Positions 6,222-13,186 are shown, counted from the stretch's first letter. The stretch is DNA of 13,821 bases from Lentisphaerota bacterium (GCA_003552565.1 PUNB01000018.1:1-13821); one strand, 5' to 3'. Notes: generated by a model from the sequence alone, not told the origin. Program-made: numbers and translations.

Positions 6222-6396
6222 GTTTGATTTTTTGTTTTAATCTGAAGTGTTAAGAAATATATTATTTTCGGCTATATTGCAAGCGTTTATCAAATACCTT
6301 GTTGTCAATGGCAATTTTGTTTTTCAGTATTAAATTTACCGTGTGCTCGTTAATCGAAGGTTTGAAGTTATGCGTGCTGAAATTCAAATATTTTTT

Positions 6397-6453
6397 GGTT
6401 CCTTCTCATTTTGAGGGAAAACGTTAGCTTACAGCTAGCGATTTCCCTCAAAA
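6397..6453. repeat. Long hairpin in the 6222-6622 intergenic region
   Basis: TTTTGAGGGAAA (6409-6420) pairs perfectly with TTTCCCTCAAAA (6442-6453). Inside, CGTTAGC (6422-6428) pairs with GCTAGCG (6434-6440) with one G-T wobble, around a 5-nt loop. The stem is about 19 bp with one mismatch. It lacks a following T tract on either strand, so it is not a standard terminator. The preceding GGTTCCTTCTC (from 6397) resembles the leader repeats at 9049 and 11063. The rest of this 401-bp gap holds the two divergent upstream regions and a small TCCGC/GCGGA stem at 6558-6572. I see no gene in it. Confidence 0.6.
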
Positions 6454-6622
6454 AATCGAAATCTCATCCGAAATAAGCGGGAGCATGGGTGCGATACCTT
6501 TCCGGATGGGGTCTAGTTAGTTTATTTAAATCACTATCTTTATCGGTCAGTGCGCGCTCCGCCTGAAGCGGATTAGGGAAAAGGTAGAGCCTATTTTTTA
6601 TAACAAAAGTCAGGAATAACTT

Positions 6623-7216
6623 ATGCGTAAAACCAGTTGTGTGTTGTTTTTGTTGGTCAGCTTCTTTGTTGTTTCCAGTCAGTTTTCCTCGGCGGCTTTT
6701 TTTCGAGACTCTCAATGGTCGGTTTTTGTTTACGGCGGTCAGTGGAGCAGCACGCGTATAGCGGAGATTTTTACCGGTCAGATTGATTTAGAATCGTCGT
6801 CGGTGGCGGTTGTCGGTGTCGGCCGTCATCTAAAGGACCTCGCCCCTGGCTTGAGTCTTGAGGGCGAGTCAAATTTGGCACTGCATGCCGGTAAGCAAAG
6901 TCATCCTGAGTTGAATGCGGCTCTGGGGCTGCGTTACTCGGCATTCCCCTGGGATCGGTGGCTTCATACATCCATACTGTACGGATTGGGATTTTCTTAT
7001 GCTTTCAGTGAACCGAACATAGAGATTAAATCCGACCAAGATCCCTCGCAACTCCTGGTTTTTATGCCTGTGGAGCTGGCCTTCGCTCCGCCGTCACGCT
7101 TTCCGTTTCCCTGGGAGGGGTTTTTACGCATACACCACCGTTCCGGAGCTTACGGGGTGATCAGCGATGCGCGCGGTTCGAACTTTATCACTGTCGGCAT
7201 CAGGCACCGATTTTGA
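6623..7216 (+). CDS. Outer-membrane beta-barrel protein, PagL/acyloxyacyl-hydrolase-like
   Basis: The 197-residue protein has a clear signal peptide (KTSC then a hydrophobic run, residues 3-24, with probable cleavage after SSA-24). The mature part has alternating aromatic strands and ends in a C-terminal Phe (VGIRHRF), typical of outer-membrane barrels. Near the end, FLRIHHRSGAYGVIS (167-181) resembles the His-x-Ser active-site segment of lipid A 3-O-deacylase PagL, followed by GSNFITVG like the last PagL strand. The PagL triad is His-Ser-Glu; His172 and Ser174 are present, but I see no Glu about 12 residues later, only Asp182 nearby. Lipid A deacylation is therefore possible but unproven. 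The ATG at 6623 follows AGGA by about 8 nt. It is a single gene divergent from lepB, with no clear terminator. Confidence 0.65.
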   Translation: MRKTSCVLFLLVSFFVVSSQFSSAAFFRDSQWSVFVYGGQWSSTRIAEIFTGQIDLESSSVAVVGVGRHLKDLAPGLSLEGESNLALHAGKQSHPELNAALGLRYSAFPWDRWLHTSILYGLGFSYAFSEPNIEIKSDQDPSQLLVFMPVELAFAPPSRFPFPWEGFLRIHHRSGAYGVISDARGSNFITVGIRHRF

Positions 7217-7229
7217 GTTTGCTTGCAAG

Positions 7230-7310
7230 CTACCCCCCGTCCGGAATGGGGCCGTTGAAGGTATTAACGGCTTCTATGCGCACAAATAATAAATCCGCCT
7301 CAGGCGGATC
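7230..7310. repeat. Repeat segment similar to the right end of the window, with hairpin
   Basis: The stretch from CTACCCCCC through CTTCTATGCGCACAAATAATAAA resembles 13646-13743, which also has a CCCC/GGGG stem and then an AAGGT...CTCTACACGCACAAA segment. ATCCGCC (7293-7299) with GGCGGAT (7303-7309) forms a perfect 7-bp stem with a 3-nt loop. The next T run is 14 or more bases away, so a terminator role for the barrel gene is doubtful. This is part of a 415-bp gap (7217-7631) filled largely by repeats and without a gene. Confidence 0.45.
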
Positions 7311-7360
7311 CCGAACTACAATCTATTTGTTTTTTATGCTTTTATCAGGAATGGAATATG

Positions 7361-7385
7361 GTTCGGGACAAGGTTCGGGACAAAG
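7361..7385. repeat. Tandem GTTCGGGACAAG motif
   Basis: GTTCGGGACAAG (7361-7372) is followed directly by GTTCGGGACAAAG (7373-7385). The same arrangement, with GTGCGAGACAAG units, occurs on the opposite strand at 13746-13769. Both units within one locus share the same variant bases. GGTTC/GAACC (7372-7376 with 7388-7392) can also pair. Confidence 0.6.
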
Positions 7386-7409
7386 TTGAACCTAGGAATG
7401 CGCAATATA

Positions 7410-7545
7410 CCTTTTCGCATAACCTCAAGCTAGGCTCCATGCGAAAAGGGTTCGGAAACGAGATTAGGGCAAAAGATTAGGGCAAAAGATTAGGGCAAAA
7501 GATTAAGGGGCGCACCCGTTATTCCCTAATCTTTCGCCTTAATCC
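7410..7545. repeat. Interspersed repeat element, copy A (GATTAGGGCAAAA units)
   Basis: The element begins with a perfect 11-bp inverted repeat, CCTTTTCGCAT (7410-7420) and ATGCGAAAAGG (7439-7449). It continues with TTCGGAAACGA and three exact copies of the 13-bp unit GATTAGGGCAAAA (7462-7500) plus a partial fourth. It ends with CCCTAATCTTTCGCCTTAATCC (from 7524), which is nearly the reverse complement of two units and can pair back on them. A related copy is at 9049-9176. It lies between the ends of the barrel gene and the exonuclease gene. Confidence 0.75.
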
Positions 7546-7631
7546 AATTTTTGCTGAAGCTGAACAATTGTAATATAATGCAATGCGTTCCTTAATTTTT
7601 GCAACTGAACACAGACAGAACATTTCAGCGG

Positions 7632-8441
7632 TTAACAGGCACCGATTCTCACCTCTGCGAGGGCTCCGTTTATATCGGGCGGCGGCGGTTCGGTCATTGA
7701 TATCTCTTCAGGGTAGCCGGCCATGGCTTCCCGCATGGCGCGGGCAGTCAGCCAGGCCAGGCTGTAGGTGTCCTCGATATTGTAGATGATCAAACGATTC
7801 AGAGATTCTTCGCAGTTGTAAACAGACCAGGCCCGCCATAAGCGCACCGCTTCCAATCCGTCGGCGCCTTCGGAATAACGCCTTTGAAACCCCAGTCGTT
7901 TCTCGCAATTTTTCAGCCCTCCCCGGTGCCCCATTGCCCGCAACGGATACATTAGGTCGAGGTGCGGAATCCGCATCTCCGAGTCAAACTCCCGCCTCAG
8001 GAAGGGCAGGTCAAAGTGTTTGCCGTTGTAGGTCACCAGCAGAGAGGTTCCCGGCAGTTCATAGAGGAAATCTGCCAGATTGATATCTCGGATAAAACAT
8101 TTCACTTGGCCGTTTTTCCAAGTGGCGATTGAGGTGACTTTGGCAAAGGGGTCGAGGCCAGTGGTCTCAATATCCAGAAACAAGGCGTCAGCGAAAAACT
8201 CATACAGCACCCTGAGGACGGATGCTCCGCGGAGACGTTCCAGAAACCAGGCGGCAGAACCTGTTTCGAGAGATCTTTCAGCTTCCTTAAGCTGTTCAAA
8301 CATTACATTTTTTCTGGAGGCGGACAGGCGGCTTCCTGAGGCTTCGCGGAAATCCTGCCAGCACAGACAGCCGCTTTCCCACAAACGCTGTTCGCTGTTT
8401 CCGCCAATACCTTGAAAACATTGAAACGTGGCTTTCAGCAT
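7632..8441 (-). CDS. DEDD-type RNase H-like 3'-5' exonuclease domain protein (YprB-like)
   Basis: The 269-residue protein has an N-terminal helix-hairpin-helix-like stretch (FQCFQGIGGNSEQRLWESG, 6-24) and an RNase H-fold exonuclease domain from about 84 to 240. Motif I is FLDIETTGL with Asp90 and Glu92. Motif II is TYNGKHFDLPFL with Asp144. HLDLMYPLR lies at 160-168. Motif III is YNIEDTYSLAWL with Tyr220 and Asp224, a DEDDy-type arrangement. It should be a metal-dependent nuclease of the uncharacterised YprB-like group; DNA or RNA substrate is unknown. I chose ATG 8441 rather than an upstream ATG at 8501. It overlaps the trmB stop by 7 nt (ATGCTGA), and the family-like sequence starts there, while the extra 20 residues repeat trmB sequence out of frame. 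It is translationally coupled to trmB. Confidence 0.8.
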   Translation of the reverse strand: MLKATFQCFQGIGGNSEQRLWESGCLCWQDFREASGSRLSASRKNVMFEQLKEAERSLETGSAAWFLERLRGASVLRVLYEFFADALFLDIETTGLDPFAKVTSIATWKNGQVKCFIRDINLADFLYELPGTSLLVTYNGKHFDLPFLRREFDSEMRIPHLDLMYPLRAMGHRGGLKNCEKRLGFQRRYSEGADGLEAVRLWRAWSVYNCEESLNRLIIYNIEDTYSLAWLTARAMREAMAGYPEEISMTEPPPPDINGALAEVRIGAC

Positions 8442-9028
8442 AATAAATCCGGTTTTTTGCGCCAGCCCAGGCGGGGGACGTGTTTGCCTTCTTGGCACCA
8501 TTTTTTTTCAAAATCGCTGGACAAATCCCGCAGGTCTTCAATGCCTTCAGGAAATTCCTCGAACCATGACAGCTTCTTCAGTAGATTAAGAGTGTGCTGG
8601 AAGTAATGCGGATCATCACTGGAAAAGTGCAGAACTCCCCCTGTTTTCAGTACTTGCGCCGCGCGCTTGAGAAATTCCGCATTGATCAGGCGTTTATGGC
8701 GGTGCCGTGCTTTCGGCCAGGGGTCGGGGCAGAGCAGGTGCATTCGGTCAACGCATTCAGTCGGCAGCTGCCATGCCAGCAGGTCGGATACGGGAGTGCG
8801 CAGCAGCTCCACATTGTGTAGTTTCTGCCTTTGTACTTTTCGCTCCAGGCGGCGCAGCCTGCCGAGCATAATGTCAGTGGCCAGAATCAGCCGACGCGGA
8901 TACTTTCGCGCCAGCTGTAGAGTGAACCCGCCTTTTCCGCAGCCTAAATCAAGCTCGATCCCTTCCAGATCCCGACGCTGAAAAGCGGGATCCAGTTTAA
9001 TGTACTGGTTGGTAAGTATACGCGGCAT
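8435..9028 (-). CDS. trmB: tRNA (guanine-N7-)-methyltransferase TrmB
   Basis: The 197-residue enzyme uses S-adenosylmethionine to methylate N7 of G46 in tRNA variable loops. The SAM-binding motif is ELDLGCGKGGF (25-35), with acidic residue Asp52 at the end of the second strand. The family signature PDPWPKARHRHKRL is at 101-114. The C-terminal substrate segment SDFEKKWCQEGKHVPRLGWRK (171-191) is intact. The N-terminus is shorter than in E. coli, which is common. The ATG at 9028 is fixed by an in-frame TAG 9-12 nt upstream; no good Shine-Dalgarno is next to it, although AAAGGAACC lies about 24 nt upstream within a leader repeated at the ferredoxin gene. The stop overlaps the exonuclease start. 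Confidence 0.95.
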   Translation of the reverse strand: MPRILTNQYIKLDPAFQRRDLEGIELDLGCGKGGFTLQLARKYPRRLILATDIMLGRLRRLERKVQRQKLHNVELLRTPVSDLLAWQLPTECVDRMHLLCPDPWPKARHRHKRLINAEFLKRAAQVLKTGGVLHFSSDDPHYFQHTLNLLKKLSWFEEFPEGIEDLRDLSSDFEKKWCQEGKHVPRLGWRKKPDLLC

Positions 9029-9048
9029 AAGCGAAGGCTATAAATGCA

Positions 9049-9176
9049 GGTTCCTTTTCAAATTGAGTGGGAAGCTAGAGCCGTACGAAAAGGGTTCGGA
9101 AACGAGATTAAGGCGAAAGATTAGGGCAAAAGATTAAGGGCCCCACCCGTTTTCCCTAATCTTTCCTCATAATCTG
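9049..9176. repeat. Interspersed repeat element, copy B
   Basis: It fills most of the gap between the trmB start and the ferredoxin stop. It begins with a leader GGTTCCTTTTCAAATTGAG (9049-9067). A stretch identical for 25 bp to copy A (9086-9110 with 7442-7466) follows. Next come two full 13-bp units (GATTAAGGCGAAA, GATTAGGGCAAAA) and a partial third, CCCACCCGTTTTCCC, and then TAATCTTTCCTCATAATCTG, which can pair back. Copy A has three full units, so the unit number varies between copies. Confidence 0.75.
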
Positions 9177-9183
9177 TCTAAAT

Positions 9184-11055
9184 TCAAGTCCGCAATTCTT
9201 CTTCAGGGAAAATCATGGCTTCAGCGAATTCATTTTGAAATTCAGGGTCGGAAGAAAGTTCTATGTGTTCGGTACGCGCGGCCGTTTTTTCGGCCAGCTG
9301 CCGCAGTTCGCTGGAAAGCAGAACGATTTTCGCTCCCATACTGGCTGCATTGCCGATGAAGTTGATTTTTCTGGTGTCAACTTGCGGCAGGAGGCCGATT
9401 CGACGGGCATTGCGACGGCGAATAAAGTTTCCGAAAGCGCCGGCGAGCATGATCTCATCGATCTCTTCAATCTTTGCTTCCGCTTGTTTAAGCAGCATTC
9501 TGGTGCCGGCTCTGATGGCGGCGGTGGCCAGCTGCAGTTCTCTTATGTCTTGTTGATACAAGTGGACCTCGCTTCCGTTGCCGGTGTCATCTTTGTCGGT
9601 TATACGGAAATCAACATGTTCATCCGCATGTTCAATCAGCCGCTCACGAATTTTTGCCGGTACGGAATCCGGAGCTTCGCAAGGTTTTAACAATCTTCCG
9701 GTGCTGTCAATCAGGCCCAGGCGCAGCAATTCTGCCGCTCCGTCGATCAGGCCGGTGCCGCAAAGGCCTCGGGCCGAGGTGTCGCCGATGACATTGTATT
9801 CAATATCTTCCTCATTTACGGTTACTTTTTCAATCGCTCCCGGCGCCGCCCGCATTCCTTGGACTATACGGGCGCCTTCAAAAGCCGGCCCGGCGGCGGT
9901 GGAGGCGGCGAGCAGCCGGCCGTTAACGGCAAGAACAATTTCACCATTGGTGCCGATGTCAATCAGAATTTGTTTTCGTCGGCCTGTGTGCATCAGTGCG
10001 GCCATGACCCCGGCGACGGTGTCTCCGCCGATAAAACCGCCGATTTGCGGAAACACGTAAAGCGGCGCTTCCGGATGCGTCCGCAGCCCGCACTCCGAGG
10101 CGCGGCATATAACTCCTTTCTGAAAGGCGGCGGAAAAGGGTATTTCGCCGAGAGCCGCCGGAGAGACACCGCAGAATATCTGCTGCATGGCGCTGTTGCC
10201 GGCCAGAGCCAGCTCATAAACATTGCGGCGCTCAACCCCTGATTGTTCCATCAAAGAATCTATCAGGTTGTTCAGCTCGGCAGAGACGGAAAGGCGCATT
10301 TCCTCCAAAGCTTCGGGACGATCATTGATGGATAAAATGCGGCTGACCAGGTCGCCGCCGACGGATATCTGTGGATTCATGGCGGCGGCGATGGCTTCTT
10401 CCCGGCCGGTGCGCAGGTTAAGCAGTGTGCCGACAATGGTGGTGCTGCCGAGATCGAAGGCGATGCCGTAGGCGGTTTCCGAGGTGTCGTCCGTTTCAAA
10501 GTCCAGTAAACGGTGTCCGTAGAGGACGGCTGTGCCTTTGAACCGATTCTGACGCAGCAGCTCCGGCATTCGGCGTAGAACCGAGAGGGGGGTTTTCAAG
10601 GACTGATCAAGAGCTCTCTCTAAGCGGGTGCAGTCATCAAGGTTATCGCCGGCGGCGGGAAGGGGCATTTCCACATATTGCTTACGTACACAGGGCTGGA
10701 TGGTCAATTGCTGATCCTCCGCCGCCACCAGGATGCGGGCGCTGGAGTCAAAGAGTGTTTCTTCCGGCACTTCTATTAGACAGTCGTCTTCGATGCGTGC
10801 CTGACAGGCCAGTCTAATACCATGGTCAATTTCCGAGTCGGATAATTTATCGCGGCAGGATCTGGATGGTGGACAGTTCCCTTCGACCACCCGCACTCGG
10901 CATTTTCCGCAGGTGCCGTTGCCGCCGCATGGATTGTTCAGAACTAAACCACCGCGGGCCGCGGCTTCGAATACAGGGGTTCCGGCAAGAACGAAAACTG
11001 AACGGTTGCCTGGCTGAAAAACGGCGCGATATTCGGGTTTTTTCGAAGCATGCAT
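9184..11055 (-). CDS. Ferredoxin/ASKHA-domain protein, RACo/RamA-like (DUF4445)
   Basis: The 623-residue cytoplasmic protein has an N-terminal [2Fe-2S] ferredoxin domain with C43-x5-C49-x2-C52-x31-C84 (PCGGNGTCGKC). A linker of about 100 residues follows, and then a C-terminal ASKHA ATPase-like domain from about 195. ASKHA motifs are GIAFDLGSTTIVG (197-209, Asp201), LALAGNSAMQQ (282-292), IGGFIGGDTVAG (338-349), LIDIGTNGEIVL (364-375), AAGPAFEGARI (387-397) and MLAGAFGNFIRRRNARRIG (536-554). Characterised relatives (RACo, RamA) reductively reactivate Co(II) corrinoid proteins for methyl transfer. The single ferredoxin domain matches RACo rather than RamA. The ATG at 11055 follows AAGGAA by about 10 nt. 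No corrinoid protein is adjacent; the UroD-family gene 5 kb away is a possible functional partner. Domain call firm, partner inferred. Confidence 0.88.
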   Translation of the reverse strand: MHASKKPEYRAVFQPGNRSVFVLAGTPVFEAAARGGLVLNNPCGGNGTCGKCRVRVVEGNCPPSRSCRDKLSDSEIDHGIRLACQARIEDDCLIEVPEETLFDSSARILVAAEDQQLTIQPCVRKQYVEMPLPAAGDNLDDCTRLERALDQSLKTPLSVLRRMPELLRQNRFKGTAVLYGHRLLDFETDDTSETAYGIAFDLGSTTIVGTLLNLRTGREEAIAAAMNPQISVGGDLVSRILSINDRPEALEEMRLSVSAELNNLIDSLMEQSGVERRNVYELALAGNSAMQQIFCGVSPAALGEIPFSAAFQKGVICRASECGLRTHPEAPLYVFPQIGGFIGGDTVAGVMAALMHTGRRKQILIDIGTNGEIVLAVNGRLLAASTAAGPAFEGARIVQGMRAAPGAIEKVTVNEEDIEYNVIGDTSARGLCGTGLIDGAAELLRLGLIDSTGRLLKPCEAPDSVPAKIRERLIEHADEHVDFRITDKDDTGNGSEVHLYQQDIRELQLATAAIRAGTRMLLKQAEAKIEEIDEIMLAGAFGNFIRRRNARRIGLLPQVDTRKINFIGNAASMGAKIVLLSSELRQLAEKTAARTEHIELSSDPEFQNEFAEAMIFPEEELRT

Positions 11056-11062
11056 ATAATTT

Positions 11063-11085
11063 GGTTCCTTTTTAAATTGAGTGGG
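11063..11085. repeat. 23-bp leader repeat upstream of the ferredoxin/ASKHA gene
   Basis: This segment differs by one base from 9049-9071 upstream of trmB. Both lie just before a minus-strand start codon. On the coding strand the repeat ends in AAAAAGGAACC, and here that purine run supplies the ribosome binding site for the ATG at 11055. Confidence 0.7.
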
Positions 11086-11315
11086 TAGTTTGTCTCGTTT
11101 GCGTTGAGGTATGATGCATTGTTCGTGACGGAATTCAGGTTTCGGGTTTCAGAATTACAAATTCCGAAAAACGTCGCCCGGCCTTATGCAACTTTTGGGC
11201 TGGATGATTTTCTAAGAGTCGTTGAGTTGAATACTTCAGCGGTCGAACGAAAACATGGCCAGACGGTCAGCCTGAATAATTCACGAGCCAAGTTTGACAT
11301 CTGACGCAAGAAGCA

Positions 11316-11410
11316 GATTTTACAGAAGGAAACAAAGAAAACGAAGTTTTCAATCCCCGAAATTAGCATTTTCCTTCCCTTTGTTGTCTTCGTTAACTTC
11401 TGTTTAAAAC
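11316..11410. repeat. Imperfect inverted repeat in the 11056-11664 intergenic region
   Basis: About 31 bases at 11316-11346, containing ACAGAAG and ACGAAG, are imperfectly complementary to 11378-11410, which reads CTTTGTTGTCTTCG then CTTCTGT. I estimate about 75% pairing by eye, with a one-base offset. The 609-bp gap holds this element, the 31-bp repeat, a long nested inverted repeat and the degP start region. The first 200 bp (11086-11300) contain no gene I can support. Confidence 0.5.
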
Positions 11411-11416
11411 AAAAAG

Positions 11417-11447
11417 CGCATGGCTGAATTCGCATGAATTAATCAGG
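11417..11447. repeat. 31-bp dispersed repeat, copy 2 (upstream of degP)
   Basis: 29 of 31 bases match 4005-4035, in the same orientation relative to the following plus-strand gene. Here it is about 218 bp before the degP ATG rather than 23 bp before a start codon. In this copy CTGAATT and AATTAATCAG form a partial palindrome. Confidence 0.75.
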
Positions 11448-11487
11448 TCAGGGTTGGCGTTTCCAAGTCCAGTGACTTTATCACTTG

Positions 11488-11620
11488 AACCTGATTCCCG
11501 AAGCGGAAAAATTGGCGAAAAATATATTTTAACCCATCGGGCGAAACTGTTATTTTTTACAACTCTCTGTCGATAAGAACAATAATAAACTTTTCGCCAA
11601 TTTTTTAACGGATTCAGGTT
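11488..11620. repeat. Nested inverted repeat upstream of degP
   Basis: The inner arms AAAAATTGGCGAAAA (11507-11521) and TTTTCGCCAATTTTT (11591-11605) are perfectly complementary over 15 bp, separated by 69 bp. Flanking arms AACCTGA (11488-11494) and TCAGGTT (11614-11620) extend the symmetry. The whole is a 133-bp palindromic block ending 44 bp before the degP ATG. It resembles a miniature inverted-repeat element or a pair of operator half-sites. Confidence 0.65.
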
Positions 11621-11664
11621 GAATTTAACTTAACTTAATATAACACGCAAAGAAAGGATTTTTT

Positions 11665-13149
11665 ATGTTTACAAGAAAATTTTCCCTCGTTTTGGCATTG
11701 TTTGTCCTGACTGGCATGACGGCTGTTACATCTATTTCCACCACCTCGGCTTCGCCGGTGCGCGTGGACGATATTGAAGGCTTTGAAACCGCCATGGATT
11801 TACAGCGGGTGTTTTCGACTGTCGCCGAGCGGGTATCGCCGGCGGTGGTGGTGATCACCAATTTGCAAGTGCAGCGACGTGGAGATCAGCTCGAGGATCT
11901 GCCGCCCGCCTTTCGTTTTTTCTTCGGCGTTCCTGAACGTGAGAGAGAACGCGGGCGCGAACGTGAATATGAACCCGATCCGAGGCCGGCAGGCAGGGGG
12001 TCCGGGGTGATCCTTCGGAGCAATGGTTATATCTTGACTAACTATCACGTAATTCGTGATCATGATGAACTGGAGTTGCAGCTTCATGACGGAACTCAGT
12101 ATTCCACCAGAGAAGGGGAGCTCGAGGTTGTGGGGGTGGATAGGGACACGGATTTGGCGATGTTGAAAATTATCGGCGCCGATGGTGAAGAAGAAGACCT
12201 GGACTTGCCCTGGCTGGACTTTGCCGACACTGAAAAACTGCGGGTCGGTGAGTGGACCATAGCCGTTGGCGCTCCCTTCGATTTTGATTACTCGGTCACG
12301 GTCGGAGTCGTCAGCCAGAAGGGACGGCATGGGATGCGGATGCATACCTTCGAGAATTACATTCAGACCGATGCCTCCATAAATCCCGGCAACAGCGGCG
12401 GGCCCTTGGTCAATATAAAAGGTGAAATCATCGGCATAAATAATTTTATCATTGCCAGCGGCGGCATGGGGGCGCGTGGTAATACGGGCGTTGGCTTCGC
12501 CATCGATGGTTCTTTGGCCAAGCAGGTGGCCGAGCAGATTATCGAACAGGGTGAGGTGATTCGCCCCTGGCTGGGGATTTCCATGCAGGACTTGACACCG
12601 GAATTGCAGGAGCAGTTCGGGGTTGACAAGGGAGTCCTTATCAATGAAGTCATGGAGGGCGATCCGGCGGAGGAAGCCGGTCTCCAGGCTGGCGATGTGG
12701 TGGTCAGGGTCGGTGATGAAGAAGTGGAGTCGCCGCGGGATTTGCAGTTTGCCGTGCTCGATTACAGCCCGGGGGACGAAATAAAATTGACCATTGTCCG
12801 CAACGGTGAGGAAAAGACCATTTCCGTTGTTGCCGTTCGCCGGGGCGACGAACCATTGGCTCGTTATGATGATAGGGAAGAGGAGCCTCAAGAAGAAGAC
12901 GTTTTCGAGGTGGCCGGCCTGGAGTTGGAAGAGGCCCGCGGAAGGGTGGTCATCAGTCACGTGGCCTCGGGCAGTCCAGCTGATTCGGCAGAATTGCGCC
13001 GGGGAGATGTGATTCGGGAAGTCAATCGTTCTCCGGTCACTTCCGTGCAGGAAGCGCGACAGGCTTTGGAGCCCAGCCGCGGCGGCACCGCCGTCTTGTA
13101 TATTGAACGTCGCGGTTCTCGTTTCTTTGTGCCTTTACGCCTGGATTGA
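11665..13149 (+). CDS. degP: Periplasmic serine protease, DegP/HtrA (Do) family
   Basis: The 494-residue trypsin-like protease/chaperone acts on misfolded envelope proteins. It has an N-terminal signal peptide (about 1-30, hydrophobic core FSLVLALFVLTGM), a protease domain of about 50-290, and two PDZ domains at about 298-392 (PWLGISMQDL...GVLINEV) and 410-494 (GRVVISHVASGSPA). The catalytic triad is visible: His128 in TNYHVI, Asp163 in DRDTDLAML, and Ser244 in INPGNSGGPL. Length is normal for the Do family. The LA-loop region (88-109) is unusual, with an Arg/Glu-rich tract (PERERERGREREYEPDPRP). An acidic linker, REEEPQEED, joins the PDZ domains. The ATG at 11665 follows AAAGGA by 6-7 nt. 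TTCAGG and TAATAT at 17-bp spacing (11614-11642 region) form a weak promoter candidate. It is monocistronic as far as can be seen, and no clear terminator follows. Confidence 0.95.
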   Translation: MFTRKFSLVLALFVLTGMTAVTSISTTSASPVRVDDIEGFETAMDLQRVFSTVAERVSPAVVVITNLQVQRRGDQLEDLPPAFRFFFGVPERERERGREREYEPDPRPAGRGSGVILRSNGYILTNYHVIRDHDELELQLHDGTQYSTREGELEVVGVDRDTDLAMLKIIGADGEEEDLDLPWLDFADTEKLRVGEWTIAVGAPFDFDYSVTVGVVSQKGRHGMRMHTFENYIQTDASINPGNSGGPLVNIKGEIIGINNFIIASGGMGARGNTGVGFAIDGSLAKQVAEQIIEQGEVIRPWLGISMQDLTPELQEQFGVDKGVLINEVMEGDPAEEAGLQAGDVVVRVGDEEVESPRDLQFAVLDYSPGDEIKLTIVRNGEEKTISVVAVRRGDEPLARYDDREEEPQEEDVFEVAGLELEEARGRVVISHVASGSPADSAELRRGDVIREVNRSPVTSVQEARQALEPSRGGTAVLYIERRGSRFFVPLRLD

Positions 13150-13186
13150 GGCGGCTCCGCCGGTCTTCAGTCATTACTGCAGTTAA

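Noticed and set aside
8442..8501. A longer start (20 extra residues) for the exonuclease gene
   Set aside because: The extra residues come from the 3' end of trmB read in another frame. The ATG overlapping the trmB stop starts the family-like sequence and fits translational coupling.
11104..11304. A 66-codon plus-strand frame and an overlapping 83-codon minus-strand frame in the gap before degP
   Set aside because: Neither has a convincing ribosome binding site or recognisable sequence. Frames of this length are expected by chance in 600 bp.
11800..12960. A 386-codon open frame antisense to degP
   Set aside because: It lies entirely across the degP coding sequence, whose protein has all HtrA motifs. 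The antisense translation has no recognisable domain and arises from codon bias.
13150..13163. Terminator directly after degP (GGCGGCTCCGCC)
   Set aside because: The stem is only 4-5 bp with a tiny loop and is not followed by a T run.
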